Source: Labedaea rhizosphaerae
GTDB taxonomy: Bacteria; Actinomycetota; Actinomycetes; Mycobacteriales; Pseudonocardiaceae
Length of the DNA: 64,000 nt
Reading direction: 5' to 3'
Assembly (NCBI RefSeq): GCF_004362825.1
Contig: NZ_SNXZ01000001.1
Location: forward strand, 1,612,001-1,676,000
In this document: positions 53,460-63,239 of the stretch, in pieces
Layout: every line of letters begins with the position of its first letter
Position numbering within the stretch: the first letter of the stretch is position 1
The notes under the pieces: generated by a model
Seen by the model: the letters and a program-made list of their open reading frames with translations, nothing else
What the model was told of the DNA's origin: nothing
Databases searched by the model: none
Made by a program: the position numbers and the translations under genes

Positions 53460-53477
53460 TTGTGAAGGATTTCACAA
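53460..53477 (+). promoter_or_regulatory. Rex operator 2 of nuo
   Basis: TTGTGAA-GGAT-TTCACAA, again exact in all fourteen specified bases. Centre-to-centre distance to operator 1 is 32 bp, three helical turns, so both dimers would sit on the same face of the DNA. Confidence 0.85.
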
Positions 53478-53504
53478 GCTCTGGACCTCGAAGGATGGGA
53501 ATTT

Positions 53505-53522
53505 GGTTAGGGCTGCCTAACC
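53505..53522. promoter_or_regulatory. Iron-box-like dyad in the nuo leader
   Basis: GGTTAGG-GCTG-CCTAACC is an uninterrupted inverted repeat with 7-bp arms. Taken as TTTGGTTAGGGCTGCCTAA (53502-53520) it matches the DtxR/IdeR box TTAGGTTAGGCTAACCTAA at 14 of 19 positions, with mismatches mostly in the centre. It may be an operator or simply an RNA hairpin. Confidence 0.4.
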
Positions 53523-53526
53523 AGTT

Positions 53527-53545
53527 GGGGTGTCCCTTGCACCCC
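53527..53545 (+). other. Second short hairpin in the nuo leader
   Basis: GGGGTG pairs with CACCCC around a 7-nt loop, 40 bp before the nuoA start. Together with the preceding dyad it gives two stem-loops in the predicted leader RNA. Confidence 0.45.
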
Positions 53546-53584
53546 ATATGGTTCCGACGAGTCGCGGGAAAGGACGAGGAGTCG

Positions 53585-54004
53585 ATGTACGAGACAGCCA
53601 CGATCCTGGCGCAACCGCCGGCCCCCGGCGGCCCCGGTGATCTCAAGTCTTATCTCCCGCTGATCCTGCTGTTCGTGCTGGCAGGCGCGTTCGCGGTCTT
53701 CTCCGTGGTGGTGGCCCCGCTGGTCGGCCCGCGCCGCTACAACAAGGCCAAACTGGACGGCTACGAGTGCGGCATCGAGCCGTCGCCGCAGCCGGTGGTC
53801 GGCGGTGGCCGCGTGCCGGTCGCCTACTACCTGACCGCGATGCTGTTCATCCTGTTCGACATCGAGATGGTCTTCCTCTACCCGTTCGCGGTGACCGCCG
53901 ACGCCCTCGGCGTCTTCGGGCTGGTGGAGATCTTCCTGTTCATCGCGACGGTCGGCTTCGCCTACGCCTACGTGTGGCGGCGCGGCGGCCTCGACTGGAG
54001 TTGA
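53585..54004 (+). CDS. nuoA: NADH-quinone oxidoreductase subunit A
   Basis: 139-residue membrane subunit of complex I, three helices: [25 protein letters not shown], a middle helix after the ND3-like loop [13 protein letters not shown] with its conserved cysteine, and a final one. The loop between helices 1 and 2 contacts the quinone chamber. ATG 53585 is preceded by AGGACGAGGAG; the frame is open further upstream but runs through the Rex operators, which argues against an earlier start. First gene of nuoA-N. Confidence 0.96.
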   Translation: MYETATILAQPPAPGGPGDLKSYLPLILLFVLAGAFAVFSVVVAPLVGPRRYNKAKLDGYECGIEPSPQPVVGGGRVPVAYYLTAMLFILFDIEMVFLYPFAVTADALGVFGLVEIFLFIATVGFAYAYVWRRGGLDWS

Positions 54005-54006
54005 CC

Positions 54007-54555
54007 ATGGGTCTTGAAGAGAAGCTCCCTAACGGAATCCTGCTGGCGAGCGTCGAGAAGCTGGTCAACTGGACACGCAAGTCCTCGCTGTGGCCCGCCA
54101 CGTTCGGCCTCGCCTGCTGCGCCATCGAGATGATGACCACCGGCGGCCCGCGCTACGACCTCGCGCGCTTCGGCATGGAGGTCTTCCGCGCGTCGCCGCG
54201 CCAGGCCGACCTGATGATCGTCGCGGGCCGCGTGACCAACAAGATGGCCCCGGTGCTGCGCCAGATCTACGACCAGATGCCCGAGCCCCGCTGGGTGCTC
54301 GCCATGGGCGTCTGCGCGTCGTCGGGCGGGATGTTCAACAACTACGCGGTCGTGCAGGGCGTGGACCACGTCGTCCCCGTCGACATGTACCTGCCGGGCT
54401 GCCCGCCGCGGCCGGAGATGCTGATGGACGCGATCCTCAAGATCCACCAGAAGATCATGGACGAGCCCCTCGGCCCGGCCCGCGCCAAGCAGCTGCTGGA
54501 GAGCGGCCACCGCACCGAGCTGCTGCCCTCCTCGATCAAGTACGCGAAGAAGTGA
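54007..54555 (+). CDS. nuoB: NADH-quinone oxidoreductase subunit B
   Basis: 182-residue peripheral subunit that holds the N2 [4Fe-4S] cluster next to the quinone. Ligands are visible in [10 protein letters not shown] (two adjacent cysteines), [11 protein letters not shown], and [10 protein letters not shown]. The arginine-rich [20 protein letters not shown] segment that lines the quinone site is intact. ATG 54007 follows the nuoA stop by 2 bp. Confidence 0.97.
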   Translation: MGLEEKLPNGILLASVEKLVNWTRKSSLWPATFGLACCAIEMMTTGGPRYDLARFGMEVFRASPRQADLMIVAGRVTNKMAPVLRQIYDQMPEPRWVLAMGVCASSGGMFNNYAVVQGVDHVVPVDMYLPGCPPRPEMLMDAILKIHQKIMDEPLGPARAKQLLESGHRTELLPSSIKYAKK

Positions 54556-54561
54556 CGCCGA

Positions 54562-55395
54562 ATGCCTGACGAGACTCCCGAGAAGCCGGCCGAAGGCACG
54601 GCGCCCGCCACCGGCGAGCAGCAGTCGTCGGCCGAGCGCCCGGACACCGGCCTGGAGGCCGGCCGCGACGCGCCGAACCCGATCCAGGGCCCGGAAAGCA
54701 CGAGCCCGGAAAGCCCGGACCTGACGTCGTCCGAGCCGATCGTCTCCGGCCGCGGCCGGCGCGGCATGTTCAACGTCGCGGGCACCGGTGACACCTCCGG
54801 CTTCGGCGGCCTGCGGCTGCCCGCGCACGTGGCGGCGCCGGCCGAGCGGCCCTACGGCGGCTGGTTCGACCAGTTCACCGACGAGCTGCTCGCGGCCATG
54901 GGCCAGCGCGACATCCCGGTGTCGGCCATCCAGCAGGTCTCGGTCGACCGCGGCGAGATCACCTACTACGTGCAGCGCGAGCACCTGCTGGAGCTGTGCC
55001 GCACGCTGCGCGACGACGAGGCCCTGCGCTTCGAGCTGTGCAGCTCGGTGTCCGGTGTGGACTACGGCGTGGACGTGCCGCAGCGGCTGCACTCGGTCTA
55101 CCACCTGACGTCGATGACCTACCGGCGCCGGATCCGGCTCGAGGTCGCGGTCGACGTCGACGACGCGCACGTCCCGTCGGTGGTCGAGGTCTACCCGACC
55201 GCGGACTGGCAGGAGCGCGAGACCTGGGACATGTTCGGCATCGTCTACGACGGTCACCCGGGCCTGACCCGCATCCTCATGCCGGACGACTGGGACGGCC
55301 ACCCCCAGCGCAAGGACTACCCGCTCGGCGGGATCCCCGTGGAGTACAAGGGCGCGGAGATCCCACCGCCCGACCAGCGGAGGTCGTACTCATGA
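54562..55395 (+). CDS. nuoC: NADH-quinone oxidoreductase subunit C
   Basis: 277 residues with a disordered N-terminal extension of about 85 residues rich in Pro, Glu and Gly, followed by the 30-kDa subunit domain: [41 protein letters not shown] with the ERE segment, and the end [20 protein letters not shown]. The extension is typical of actinobacterial NuoC. ATG 54562 is 6 bp after nuoB; the stop overlaps nuoD by 4 bp (ATGA). Confidence 0.96.
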   Translation: MPDETPEKPAEGTAPATGEQQSSAERPDTGLEAGRDAPNPIQGPESTSPESPDLTSSEPIVSGRGRRGMFNVAGTGDTSGFGGLRLPAHVAAPAERPYGGWFDQFTDELLAAMGQRDIPVSAIQQVSVDRGEITYYVQREHLLELCRTLRDDEALRFELCSSVSGVDYGVDVPQRLHSVYHLTSMTYRRRIRLEVAVDVDDAHVPSVVEVYPTADWQERETWDMFGIVYDGHPGLTRILMPDDWDGHPQRKDYPLGGIPVEYKGAEIPPPDQRRSYS

Positions 55396-56708
55396 CAAGC
55401 ACTGACCCGTACGCCGACGCGCGCGAGACCACCGAGGGCCGGGTCTACACCGTCTCCGGTGGCGACTGGGGCGAGGTCCTCGACGACATCGAGGACGACG
55501 AGCGAATCGTCATGAACCTCGGGCCGCAGCACCCGTCCACCCACGGCGTGCTGCGCCTTGTCCTCGAGCTCGAGGGCGAGACGGTGACCCAGGCCCGTTC
55601 GGTGGTCGGGTACCTGCACACCGGCATCGAGAAGAACACCGAGTACCGCACCTGGACCCAAGGCGTCACGTTCGTGACGCGGATGGACTACCTGGCGCCG
55701 CTGTTCAACGAGGCGGCCTACTGCATGGCGGTGGAGAAGCTCCTCGGCGTCGAGGTGCCCGCCCGTGCGCAGGTCATCCGCGTGATGCTCATGGAGATCA
55801 ACCGGATCGGCTCGCACCTGGTGGCGCTGGCCACCGGCGGCATGGAGCTCGGCGCGCTGACCGCGATGACCGCGGGCTTCCGCGAGCGCGAGGAAGTGCT
55901 GCACCTGCTGGAGCACCTGACCGGTCTGCGGATGAACCACGCGTTCATCCGGCCCGGCGGCATCGCGCAGGATCTTCCGGAGGACTACCACCAGAAGATC
56001 ACCGACTTCATCAAGATCATGAAGAAGCGGCTGCCGGACTACGACAAGCTGCTCACCGGCCAGCCGATCTGGCGCAACCGGCTCAAGGGCATCGGTTACC
56101 TGCCGGTCGACGCGTGCCTCGCGCTCGGCATCACCGGCCCGATCCTGCGCTCGGCCGGGCTGGCGTGGGACATGCGCAAGACCGACCCGTACCTGGGCTA
56201 CGAGGACTACCGCTTCGAGGTGCCGACCTCGACCGACGCGGACTGCTTCGCCCGCTACCTGCTGCGGGTCGAGGAGATCCACCAGAGCCTGCGGATCATC
56301 GAGCAGACGCTGAAGAAGATCGAGCCGGGCCCGGTGATGGTCGAGGACCGCAAGATCGCCTGGCCGGCGCAGCTCTCCATCGGCGCCGACGGCATGGGCA
56401 ACTCGCTCGAGCACGTCAAGAAGATCATGGGTCAGTCGATGGAGTCGCTGATCCACCACTTCAAGCTCGTCACCGAGGGCTTCGCCGTCCCGGCGGGCCA
56501 GGTGTACGTGCCGATCGAGTCGCCGCGCGGTGAGCTCGGCTACCACCTGGTCTCCGACGGTGGGACCCGGCCGATGCGGGTGCACGTGCGCGAACCAAGC
56601 TTCATCAACCTGCAGTCGATGCCGGCCATGTGCGAGGGCGGGATGGTCGCCGACGTGATCGCGTCCGTCGCCTCGATCGACCCCGTGATGGGAGGGTGTG
56701 ACCGTTGA
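55392..56708 (+). CDS. nuoD: NADH-quinone oxidoreductase subunit D
   Basis: 438-residue 49-kDa subunit homologous to the large subunit of NiFe hydrogenase, forming the quinone pocket with Nuo[21 protein letters not shown] contains the quinone-site histidine (HPSTH), [16 protein letters not shown] the proton-channel region, and the C-terminus ends in [12 protein letters not shown] 55392 overlaps nuoC by 4 bp and the stop overlaps the TTG start of nuoE by 4 bp. Confidence 0.97.
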   Translation: MTSTDPYADARETTEGRVYTVSGGDWGEVLDDIEDDERIVMNLGPQHPSTHGVLRLVLELEGETVTQARSVVGYLHTGIEKNTEYRTWTQGVTFVTRMDYLAPLFNEAAYCMAVEKLLGVEVPARAQVIRVMLMEINRIGSHLVALATGGMELGALTAMTAGFREREEVLHLLEHLTGLRMNHAFIRPGGIAQDLPEDYHQKITDFIKIMKKRLPDYDKLLTGQPIWRNRLKGIGYLPVDACLALGITGPILRSAGLAWDMRKTDPYLGYEDYRFEVPTSTDADCFARYLLRVEEIHQSLRIIEQTLKKIEPGPVMVEDRKIAWPAQLSIGADGMGNSLEHVKKIMGQSMESLIHHFKLVTEGFAVPAGQVYVPIESPRGELGYHLVSDGGTRPMRVHVREPSFINLQSMPAMCEGGMVADVIASVASIDPVMGGCDR

Positions 56709-57619
56709 CCAGCAGTGACGGGCAGACCGGCGGATCCGCGAGCCAGCCCGAGGTCAGCGCCGGCCAGACGTACGGCGGTTCGATCGTCGGCGGTGGCGAC
56801 ACCTTTGTCGCCACGGAGGCCGAGCCGAGCGTCGCGGACATGTCCACCGAGGTCGTGTCCGACGAGAAGCTCGAACGCCTCACCGTCGACACCACGCCCG
56901 ACCTGTCGATCTTCGCCAACATCGTGGGCCAGTCGCAGGCGCTGATCGCGAAGTACCCGCAGTCGCGCTCGGCGTTGCTGCCGCTGCTGCACCTGGTGCA
57001 GTCGGTGGAGGGCTACGTCAGCCAGGCCGGGATCCACTTCTGCGCCGAGCAGCTGAACTTGAGCGCCGCCGAGGTCAGCGCGGTCGCGACGTTCTACACG
57101 ATGTACAAGCGCAAGCCGTGCGGCGAGCACCTGGTGAGCGTCTGCACCAACACGCTGTGCGCGGTGCTGGGTGGCGACGCGATCTACAAGAAGCTGCAGG
57201 AGCACCTGGGCGAGGACGGCAAGCCGCTCGGCCACGAGCAGACCGCGGGCGAGCCGGGCACGCCGGGTTCGATCACCCTGGAGCACGCCGAGTGCCTGGC
57301 GGCGTGCGACCTCGGGCCGGTGCTGCAGGTGAACTACGAGTTCTACGACAACCAGACCGTGGATTCCGCGGTCGAGCTCGTGGATGCCCTGCGGCGCGGC
57401 GAGAAGCCCGCACCCACCCGTGGTGCGGCGCTGACCGACTTCAAGTCCGTCGAGCGCCAGCTCGCCGGCCTGTTCGACAACGACCTCGCCGAGTCCGAAG
57501 TGGACGGACCGTCGGCCGCCGTGGAAACGCTGCGTGGCGCCCAGCTGGCCGCCGACCGCGGCTGGACCGCCCCGGCCATGCCCGACGAGGTCGCGCTCCC
57601 GGAGGTCGAGAAAAAATGA
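56705..57619 (+). CDS. nuoE: NADH-quinone oxidoreductase subunit E, long form
   Basis: 304-residue subunit holding the N1a [2Fe-2S] cluster, with ligands in [11 protein letters not shown] and [12 protein letters not shown]-terminal helices [19 protein letters not shown] are typical. The protein is longer than the usual 160-250 residues because of a 75-residue N-terminal extension and about 80 residues after the thioredoxin-like domain. TTG 56705 shares four bases with the nuoD stop; the next ATG downstream would cut the N-terminal extension. The stop overlaps nuoF by 4 bp (ATGA). Confidence 0.94.
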   Translation: MTSSDGQTGGSASQPEVSAGQTYGGSIVGGGDTFVATEAEPSVADMSTEVVSDEKLERLTVDTTPDLSIFANIVGQSQALIAKYPQSRSALLPLLHLVQSVEGYVSQAGIHFCAEQLNLSAAEVSAVATFYTMYKRKPCGEHLVSVCTNTLCAVLGGDAIYKKLQEHLGEDGKPLGHEQTAGEPGTPGSITLEHAECLAACDLGPVLQVNYEFYDNQTVDSAVELVDALRRGEKPAPTRGAALTDFKSVERQLAGLFDNDLAESEVDGPSAAVETLRGAQLAADRGWTAPAMPDEVALPEVEKK

Positions 57620-58917
57620 CCGAACCACGTGGGGTCGACCCGGTTACGCCGGTGCTGACCAAGCGCTGGCTGTCGCCGAAGTCGTGGCGCCTGTCGACCT
57701 ACGAGCAGCTCGAGGGCTACACCGCGCTGCGCAAGGCGCTCGCGGGCACCCCCGAGCAGCTGGTGCAGCTGGTCAAGGACTCCGGCCTGCGCGGCCGGGG
57801 CGGCGCGGGCTTCCCGGCGGGCGTCAAGTGGTCGTTCATGCCGCCCAACGAGGACAAGCCGCACTACCTGGTGATCAACGCCGACGAGGGCGAGCCGGGT
57901 ACCTGCAAGGACATCCCGCTGATGATGGCCGACCCGCACTCGCTGATCGAGGGTTGCATCATCGCCTCGTACGCGATGCGCTCGCACCACTGCTTCATCT
58001 ACGTGCGCGGTGAGGCCCTGCACTGCATCCGCAGGCTGAACTCCGCGGTCCGCGAGGCGTACGCCGCCGGCTACCTGGGCGCGAACATCCTGGACTCCGG
58101 GTTCGACCTGGACATCACCGTGCACGCGGGCGCCGGCGCCTACATCTGCGGTGAGGAAACCGCGCTGCTCGACTCGCTCGAGGGTCGCCGCGGCCAGCCG
58201 CGGCTCAAGCCCCCGTTCCCCGCGGCCGCCGGCCTCTACGCCGCGCCGACCACGGTGAACAACGTCGAGACCATCGCGAGCGTGCCGTTCATCGTCAACG
58301 GCGGCTCGGACTGGTTCCGCACCATGGGTTCGGAGAAGTCGCCCGGTCCGAAGATCTTCTCGATCTCCGGCCACGTCGAGAAGCCCGGTCAGTACGAGGC
58401 GCCCCTGGGCACCACGCTGCGCGAGCTGCTCGAGCTCGCGGGCGGCATGAAGGACGGCATCCCGCTGAAGTTCTGGACGCCGGGTGGTTCCTCCACGCCG
58501 CTGTTCACCGCCGAGCACCTGGACGTCCCGCTGGACTTCGAGGGCGCGGCCGCGGCTGGTTCGATGCTCGGCACCACCGCGGTGCAGGTGTTCAACGAGA
58601 CCGTTTCCGTGCCGTGGGCGGTCATGAAGTGGACCCAGTTCTACGAGCACGAGTCGTGCGGCAAGTGCACGCCGTGCCGTGAGGGCACCTACTGGCTGGC
58701 CCAGATCCTGGAGCGGATGGTCGAGGGCAAGGGCACCGAGACCGACATCGAGACGCTGCTCGACATCTGCGACAACGTGCTCGGCCGGTCGTTCTGCGCG
58801 CTCGGCGACGGCGCGGTCAGCCCGATCACCAGCGGCATCCAGTACTTCCGCGACGAGTTCCTGGCGCTGTGCGACGAAAACGCCAAGCCCGCCATGGAAC
58901 TGGCAGGAGCGCACTAA
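57616..58917 (+). CDS. nuoF: NADH-quinone oxidoreductase subunit F
   Basis: 433-residue NADH- and FMN-binding subunit, where NADH is oxidised. The FMN/NADH Rossmann region [16 protein letters not shown], the glutamate-rich NADH site [16 protein letters not shown], and the N3 [4Fe-4S] motif [15 protein letters not shown] with the fourth cysteine in [11 protein letters not shown] are complete. ATG 57616 overlaps nuoE by 4 bp. Confidence 0.97.
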   Translation: MTEPRGVDPVTPVLTKRWLSPKSWRLSTYEQLEGYTALRKALAGTPEQLVQLVKDSGLRGRGGAGFPAGVKWSFMPPNEDKPHYLVINADEGEPGTCKDIPLMMADPHSLIEGCIIASYAMRSHHCFIYVRGEALHCIRRLNSAVREAYAAGYLGANILDSGFDLDITVHAGAGAYICGEETALLDSLEGRRGQPRLKPPFPAAAGLYAAPTTVNNVETIASVPFIVNGGSDWFRTMGSEKSPGPKIFSISGHVEKPGQYEAPLGTTLRELLELAGGMKDGIPLKFWTPGGSSTPLFTAEHLDVPLDFEGAAAAGSMLGTTAVQVFNETVSVPWAVMKWTQFYEHESCGKCTPCREGTYWLAQILERMVEGKGTETDIETLLDICDNVLGRSFCALGDGAVSPITSGIQYFRDEFLALCDENAKPAMELAGAH

Positions 58918-58919
58918 CT

Positions 58920-61367
58920 ATGACAGTGGCACCCGAGAACACCGAGGTCGAGAAGCGCCCTGTGCCCGAAGGGCACGTGCGCCTGGTGATCGACGGCATC
59001 GAGGTGGACGCGCCCAAGGGCGAGTTGCTGATCCGCACCGCGGAGCGGCTGGGCATCCAGGTGCCCCGGTTCTGCGACCACCCGCTGCTCGACCCGGCTG
59101 GCGCCTGCCGCCAGTGCCTGGTCGAGGTCGAGATGGGCGGGCGGCCGATGCCCAAGCCGCAGGCCTCCTGCACGATGACCGTCGCCGACGGCATGGTCGT
59201 CAAGACGCAGGTGACCTCGCCGGTGGCGGACAAGGCGCAGCAGGGCGTGATGGAGCTGCTGCTCATCAACCACCCGCTGGACTGCCCGATCTGCGACAAG
59301 GGCGGCGAGTGCCCGCTGCAGAACCAGGCGATGCGCCACGGTCGCGCCGAGTCCCGGTTCACCGAGACCAAGCGGACCTTCCCGAAGCCGATCCCGGTGT
59401 CCACGCAGGTGCTGCTCGACCGCGAGCGCTGCGTGCTCTGCCAGCGCTGCACCCGGTTCTCCGCGCAGATCGCGGGCGACCCGTTCATCGAGTTGCTCGA
59501 ACGCGGGGCCAAGCAGCAGATCGGCATCGCCGAGGACAAGCCGTTCCAGTCCTACTTCTCCGGCAACACCATCCAGATCTGCCCGGTCGGCGCGCTGACC
59601 AGCGCGGCGTACCGGTTCCGCTCCCGCCCGTTCGACCTGGTGTCCACGCCGAGCGTCTGCGAGCACTGCGCGTCGGGTTGCGCCCAGCGCACGGACTCCC
59701 GGCGCGGCAAGGTGATGCGCCGCCTCGCCGGTGACGACGCGGCGGTGAACGAGGAGTGGAACTGCGACAAGGGCCGGTTCGCCTTCCGCTACACCGGTGC
59801 CGCCGACCGGATCACCCGGCCGCTGGTCCGCGACGCGAAGACCGGTGAGCTGGTCGAGGCCTCCTGGACCGAGGCGCTGCAGGTGGCGGCCGAGGGCCTG
59901 GCCAAGGCCCGCGACGGCCACGGCGTCGGCGTGCTGACCGGTGGCCGGCTGACCGTCGAGGACGCATACGCCTACGGCAAGTTCGCCCGGATCGCGTTGC
60001 GCACCAACGACATCGACTTCCGGGCCCGGCCGCACTCGGCGGAGGAGCTGGACTTCCTTGCGTCCACTGTGGTCGGTTCGGCGCCGGGGACCGGCGTGGA
60101 CTACGCGGCGATCGAGGCGGCTCCCGCGGTGCTCTGCGTGGCTTTCGAGCCCGAGGAGGAGTCGCCGATCGTGTTCCTGCGGCTGCGCAAGGCGGCCCGC
60201 AAGAACCGCACCCAGGTGTTCCACATCGGACAGTTCGCCACCCCGGCGGTCACCAAGACCAACGGCGTGCTGCTGGCCTGCCCGCCCGGTGGCGAGGCCG
60301 CCGCGGTCGCGGGCCTGGGCACGCACGCCAAGGACGTGACCGAGGCCCTGTCCGGCAACGGCGCGGTGATCCTGGTCGGCGAGCGCGCCGCCGAGATCCC
60401 CGGCCTGTACAGCGCCCTGGTCGAACTGGCCGCGAGCACGGGGGCCCGGCTGGCCTGGATCCCGCGCCGGGCCGGTGAGCGTGGCGCGCTGGACGCCGGT
60501 GCCGCGCCGACCCTGCTGCCCGGTGGCCGCCTGGTCACCGACGCCAAGGCCCGCGCCGAGGTCGCCCAGGCCTGGGGCGTGGACGCCCTGCCGGCCCAGC
60601 CCGGCCGCGACGCCGACGCCATCCTCGAAGCGGCCCGCTACGGCCGGCTCGACGCGCTGGTGGTCGGTGGCGTGGACCCCGGCGACCACGCCGACCCGCT
60701 GGCCGCCGAGCAGGCGATCGCCGAGGCCAACTTCGTGGTCAGCCTGGAACTGCGGCACAGCGCCGTGACCAAGCACGCCGACGTGGTGCTCCCGGTGGCC
60801 GCGGCCGCCGAGAAGGCCGGCAGCTACCTCAACTGGGAAGGCCGCCGGCGCGAGTTCGACACCACCCTGCACGTCTCGGGTGCGCTGCCGGACTGCCGCG
60901 TGCTGGACACGCTGGCCGTCGAGATGGACGCGGACCTGTTCACCCAGACCCCGGCCGCCGCGGCGGCGGACCTCGCCCGGCTCGGGGCGGTGGCCCGCAC
61001 GGCCACGGCGCCCGCGGTCGCGGCCGGCCCGGCGCCCACCGCCAACGGCAAGCTCCTGCTGCTGGCCACCTGGCGGCAGATGCTGGACAACGGGTCGCTG
61101 CAGGACGACGAGCCGCACCTCGCGGGCACCGCCCGGCCCGCCGTGGTCCGGCTCTCGCCCGCCGACGCGGTGCAGCTCGGCGTCGAGGACGGCGCGCCGG
61201 TCTCGGTGCGCACCGAGCACGGCACGATCACGTTGCCGCTGGCCATCGCCGACCTGCCGGACGGCGTGGTGTGGCTGCCGACCAACTCCGCGGGCTCGGT
61301 CCCGCGCCGCACGCTGCGCGCCGGTCACGGCGATGTGGTCACGGTCGCCAAGGAGGCCCACTCATGA
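58920..61367 (+). CDS. nuoG: NADH-quinone oxidoreductase subunit G
   Basis: 815-residue iron-sulfur subunit. An N-terminal ferredoxin-like [2Fe-2S] site has Cys52, Cys63, Cys66 and Cys84; then [19 protein letters not shown] and [11 protein letters not shown] give the N5 and N4 clusters. From residue 245 a molybdopterin-like domain starts with CEHCASGC and a fourth cysteine exactly 27 residues later (WNCDKGRF), the CxxCxxxCx27C set of cluster N7, which is retained mainly in menaquinone-using organisms. ATG 58920 has AGGAG about 12 bp upstream. The stop overlaps nuoH by 4 bp. Confidence 0.96.
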   Translation: MTVAPENTEVEKRPVPEGHVRLVIDGIEVDAPKGELLIRTAERLGIQVPRFCDHPLLDPAGACRQCLVEVEMGGRPMPKPQASCTMTVADGMVVKTQVTSPVADKAQQGVMELLLINHPLDCPICDKGGECPLQNQAMRHGRAESRFTETKRTFPKPIPVSTQVLLDRERCVLCQRCTRFSAQIAGDPFIELLERGAKQQIGIAEDKPFQSYFSGNTIQICPVGALTSAAYRFRSRPFDLVSTPSVCEHCASGCAQRTDSRRGKVMRRLAGDDAAVNEEWNCDKGRFAFRYTGAADRITRPLVRDAKTGELVEASWTEALQVAAEGLAKARDGHGVGVLTGGRLTVEDAYAYGKFARIALRTNDIDFRARPHSAEELDFLASTVVGSAPGTGVDYAAIEAAPAVLCVAFEPEEESPIVFLRLRKAARKNRTQVFHIGQFATPAVTKTNGVLLACPPGGEAAAVAGLGTHAKDVTEALSGNGAVILVGERAAEIPGLYSALVELAASTGARLAWIPRRAGERGALDAGAAPTLLPGGRLVTDAKARAEVAQAWGVDALPAQPGRDADAILEAARYGRLDALVVGGVDPGDHADPLAAEQAIAEANFVVSLELRHSAVTKHADVVLPVAAAAEKAGSYLNWEGRRREFDTTLHVSGALPDCRVLDTLAVEMDADLFTQTPAAAAADLARLGAVARTATAPAVAAGPAPTANGKLLLLATWRQMLDNGSLQDDEPHLAGTARPAVVRLSPADAVQLGVEDGAPVSVRTEHGTITLPLAIADLPDGVVWLPTNSAGSVPRRTLRAGHGDVVTVAKEAHS

Positions 61368-62707
61368 CCCGGGCAGAGGTGCTTGCCGACGACCCGATCT
61401 GGTTGATCCTGATCAAGGTCGTGGTGCTGTTCGCGTTCGGCGTCGTGATGACGCTGTTCATGATCTGGCTGGAACGCCGGGTCGTCGCCCGCATGCAGCA
61501 CCGGCCCGGCCCCAACCGGGTCGGCCCGTTCGGTCTGCTGCAGTCGCTGGCCGACGGGCTGAAGCTGGCGTTCAAGGAAGACATCATGCCGGCGAAGGCC
61601 GACAAGGTCGTCTACTTCATCGCGCCGGTCATCTCGACGATCCCCGCGTTCGTCGCGTTCTCCGTGATGCCCTTCGGGGGCCGGGTCTCGATCTTCGGTG
61701 AGCAGACCTACCTGCAGCTGGTCGACCTGCCGGTCGGCGTCCTGGTGGTGCTGGCCTGCTCGTCGCTGGGTGTCTACGGCATCGTGCTGGCCGGTTGGTC
61801 GTCCGGCTCGCCCTACCCGCTGCTGGGCGCGCTGCGCTCGGCCGCGCAGGTGATCTCCTACGAGATCGCGATGGGCCTGTCGATCGTCGGGGTGATCATC
61901 ACCGCGCACTCGCTGTCCACGGGCGACATCGTCAACGCGCAAGCCAACTTCGAGCTGTGGGGGCTGAAGGTCAACAGCTTCTTCATCCCGCTGCTGCCGA
62001 GCTTCCTGATCTACGTCACCTCGATGGTCGGCGAGACCAACCGTGCCCCGTTCGACCTCCCCGAGGCGGAGTCCGAGCTGGTCGGCGGTTTCCACACCGA
62101 GTACAGCTCGCTGAAGTTCGCGCTGTTCTTCCTCGCCGAGTACGTGAACATGGTGACCGTCTCGGCGTTCTCGACCATGCTCTTCCTGGGTGGCGGCCTC
62201 TTCCCGTTCGTCGGCCAGGACAGCGTGCTGAACAACGGCTGGCTGCAGTTCGTCTGGTTCATCGCCAAGACGTTCGTTCTGCTGTTCCTGTTCATCTGGC
62301 TGCGCGGCACCCTGCCCCGCTACCGCTACGACCAGTTCATGCGCCTGGGCTGGAAGGTCCTCGTGCCGGTGAACCTGTCGTGGATCGTCGCGCTGGTCGC
62401 GGTGCGCCAGCTGCGCAGCGCCGGCTGGCCGCTGGGCCCGACGCTGTTCTTCGGCGCGATCGCGGTGCTCGGGCTGATCGCGCTCAGCTTCGCCCTGCCG
62501 GACCGAGAGGTGCCGGACGACGAGTACGTGCCGGTCACCGGCGGCGGCTACCCGATCCCGCCGCTGGACCTCGAGGTGCCGACCGAAACCCCCAAGCGCC
62601 GCAGGCAGACCCGTGGCAGCCGCTCGCGCCGCCGGGCCGCCGTGACCGCCGGCCAGTCCGCTTCCGCGTCGCAGTCGCAGGAGGGCAGCAACGATGGGAA
62701 TGTTTGA
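61364..62707 (+). CDS. nuoH: NADH-quinone oxidoreductase subunit H
   Basis: 447-residue eight-helix membrane subunit forming the quinone-binding interface: [33 protein letters not shown], and the loop [23 protein letters not shown] with its conserved acidic residues. The C-terminal 55 residues after the last helix are cytoplasmic and basic ([14 protein letters not shown]), an actinobacterial feature. ATG 61364 has AAGGAGG 8 bp upstream and overlaps nuoG by 4 bp; the gene end overlaps nuoI by 14 bp. Confidence 0.97.
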   Translation: MTRAEVLADDPIWLILIKVVVLFAFGVVMTLFMIWLERRVVARMQHRPGPNRVGPFGLLQSLADGLKLAFKEDIMPAKADKVVYFIAPVISTIPAFVAFSVMPFGGRVSIFGEQTYLQLVDLPVGVLVVLACSSLGVYGIVLAGWSSGSPYPLLGALRSAAQVISYEIAMGLSIVGVIITAHSLSTGDIVNAQANFELWGLKVNSFFIPLLPSFLIYVTSMVGETNRAPFDLPEAESELVGGFHTEYSSLKFALFFLAEYVNMVTVSAFSTMLFLGGGLFPFVGQDSVLNNGWLQFVWFIAKTFVLLFLFIWLRGTLPRYRYDQFMRLGWKVLVPVNLSWIVALVAVRQLRSAGWPLGPTLFFGAIAVLGLIALSFALPDREVPDDEYVPVTGGGYPIPPLDLEVPTETPKRRRQTRGSRSRRRAAVTAGQSASASQSQEGSNDGNV

Positions 62708-63239
62708 TCCCCTCAAGGGCTTCGGCGTCACCTTCGGGACGATGTTCAAGAAGGTCGTCACCGAGGAGTACCCCGAGGCAGGCGCCCCCGCCGCGCCCCG
62801 CTACCACGGCCGCCACCAGCTCAACCGGCACCCGGACGGGCTGGAGAAGTGCGTCGGCTGCGAGCTGTGCGCGTGGGCGTGCCCCGCGGACGCGATCTTC
62901 GTCGAGGGCGGCAACAACACCGAGGACGCCCGGTACTCGCCAGGTGAGCGGTACGGCGCGGACTACCAGATCAACTACCTGCGCTGCATCGGCTGCGGCC
63001 TGTGCATCGAGGCGTGCCCGACCCGCTCGCTGACGATGATCAATTTCTACGAGCTGGCCGACGACAACCGCGAAGACCTGATCTACACCAAGGAACAGCT
63101 GCTCGCGCCGCTGCTGCCCGGCATGGAGCAGCCGCCGCACCCGATGCGCCTGGGCGAGACCGAGCAGGACTACTACGTCAACGGCCCCGAACTCGCGGTC
63201 GCGGCGCCGGACGTTCAGGCTCGGAGTGAGGCCAAGTGA
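62694..63239 (+). CDS. nuoI: NADH-quinone oxidoreductase subunit I
   Basis: 181-residue ferredoxin subunit with two [4Fe-4S] motifs (N6a, N6b): [12 protein letters not shown] and [16 protein letters not shown] short N-terminal helix ([19 protein letters not shown]) packs against the membrane arm. The ATG lies inside the end of nuoH, 14 bp before its stop, and the stop touches nuoJ (TGATG). Confidence 0.97.
   Translation: MGMFDPLKGFGVTFGTMFKKVVTEEYPEAGAPAAPRYHGRHQLNRHPDGLEKCVGCELCAWACPADAIFVEGGNNTEDARYSPGERYGADYQINYLRCIGCGLCIEACPTRSLTMINFYELADDNREDLIYTKEQLLAPLLPGMEQPPHPMRLGETEQDYYVNGPELAVAAPDVQARSEAK

Larger units (their letters stand above)
53122..53584 (+). other. Control region of the nuo operon (463 bp, no gene)
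   Basis: Contains, in order: a diverged direct repeat ending in AAGGTTGCAG (53187-53208 and 53251-53274), a TACACT -10 candidate at 53411-53416 that would initiate near 53423, two perfect Rex operators, an 18-bp dyad at 53505-53522 resembling an iron box, a second hairpin at 53527-53545 (GGGGTG, 7 nt, CACCCC), and AGGACGAGGAG before nuoA. The expected leader is about 160 nt. Confidence 0.7.

Noticed and set aside
53428-53477. Crp/GlxR-type operators instead of Rex sites
   Set aside because: TGTGA-N6-TCACA also fits, but both sites match the longer 18-bp Rex consensus exactly and rex is close by. Kept as an alternative, not the first call.
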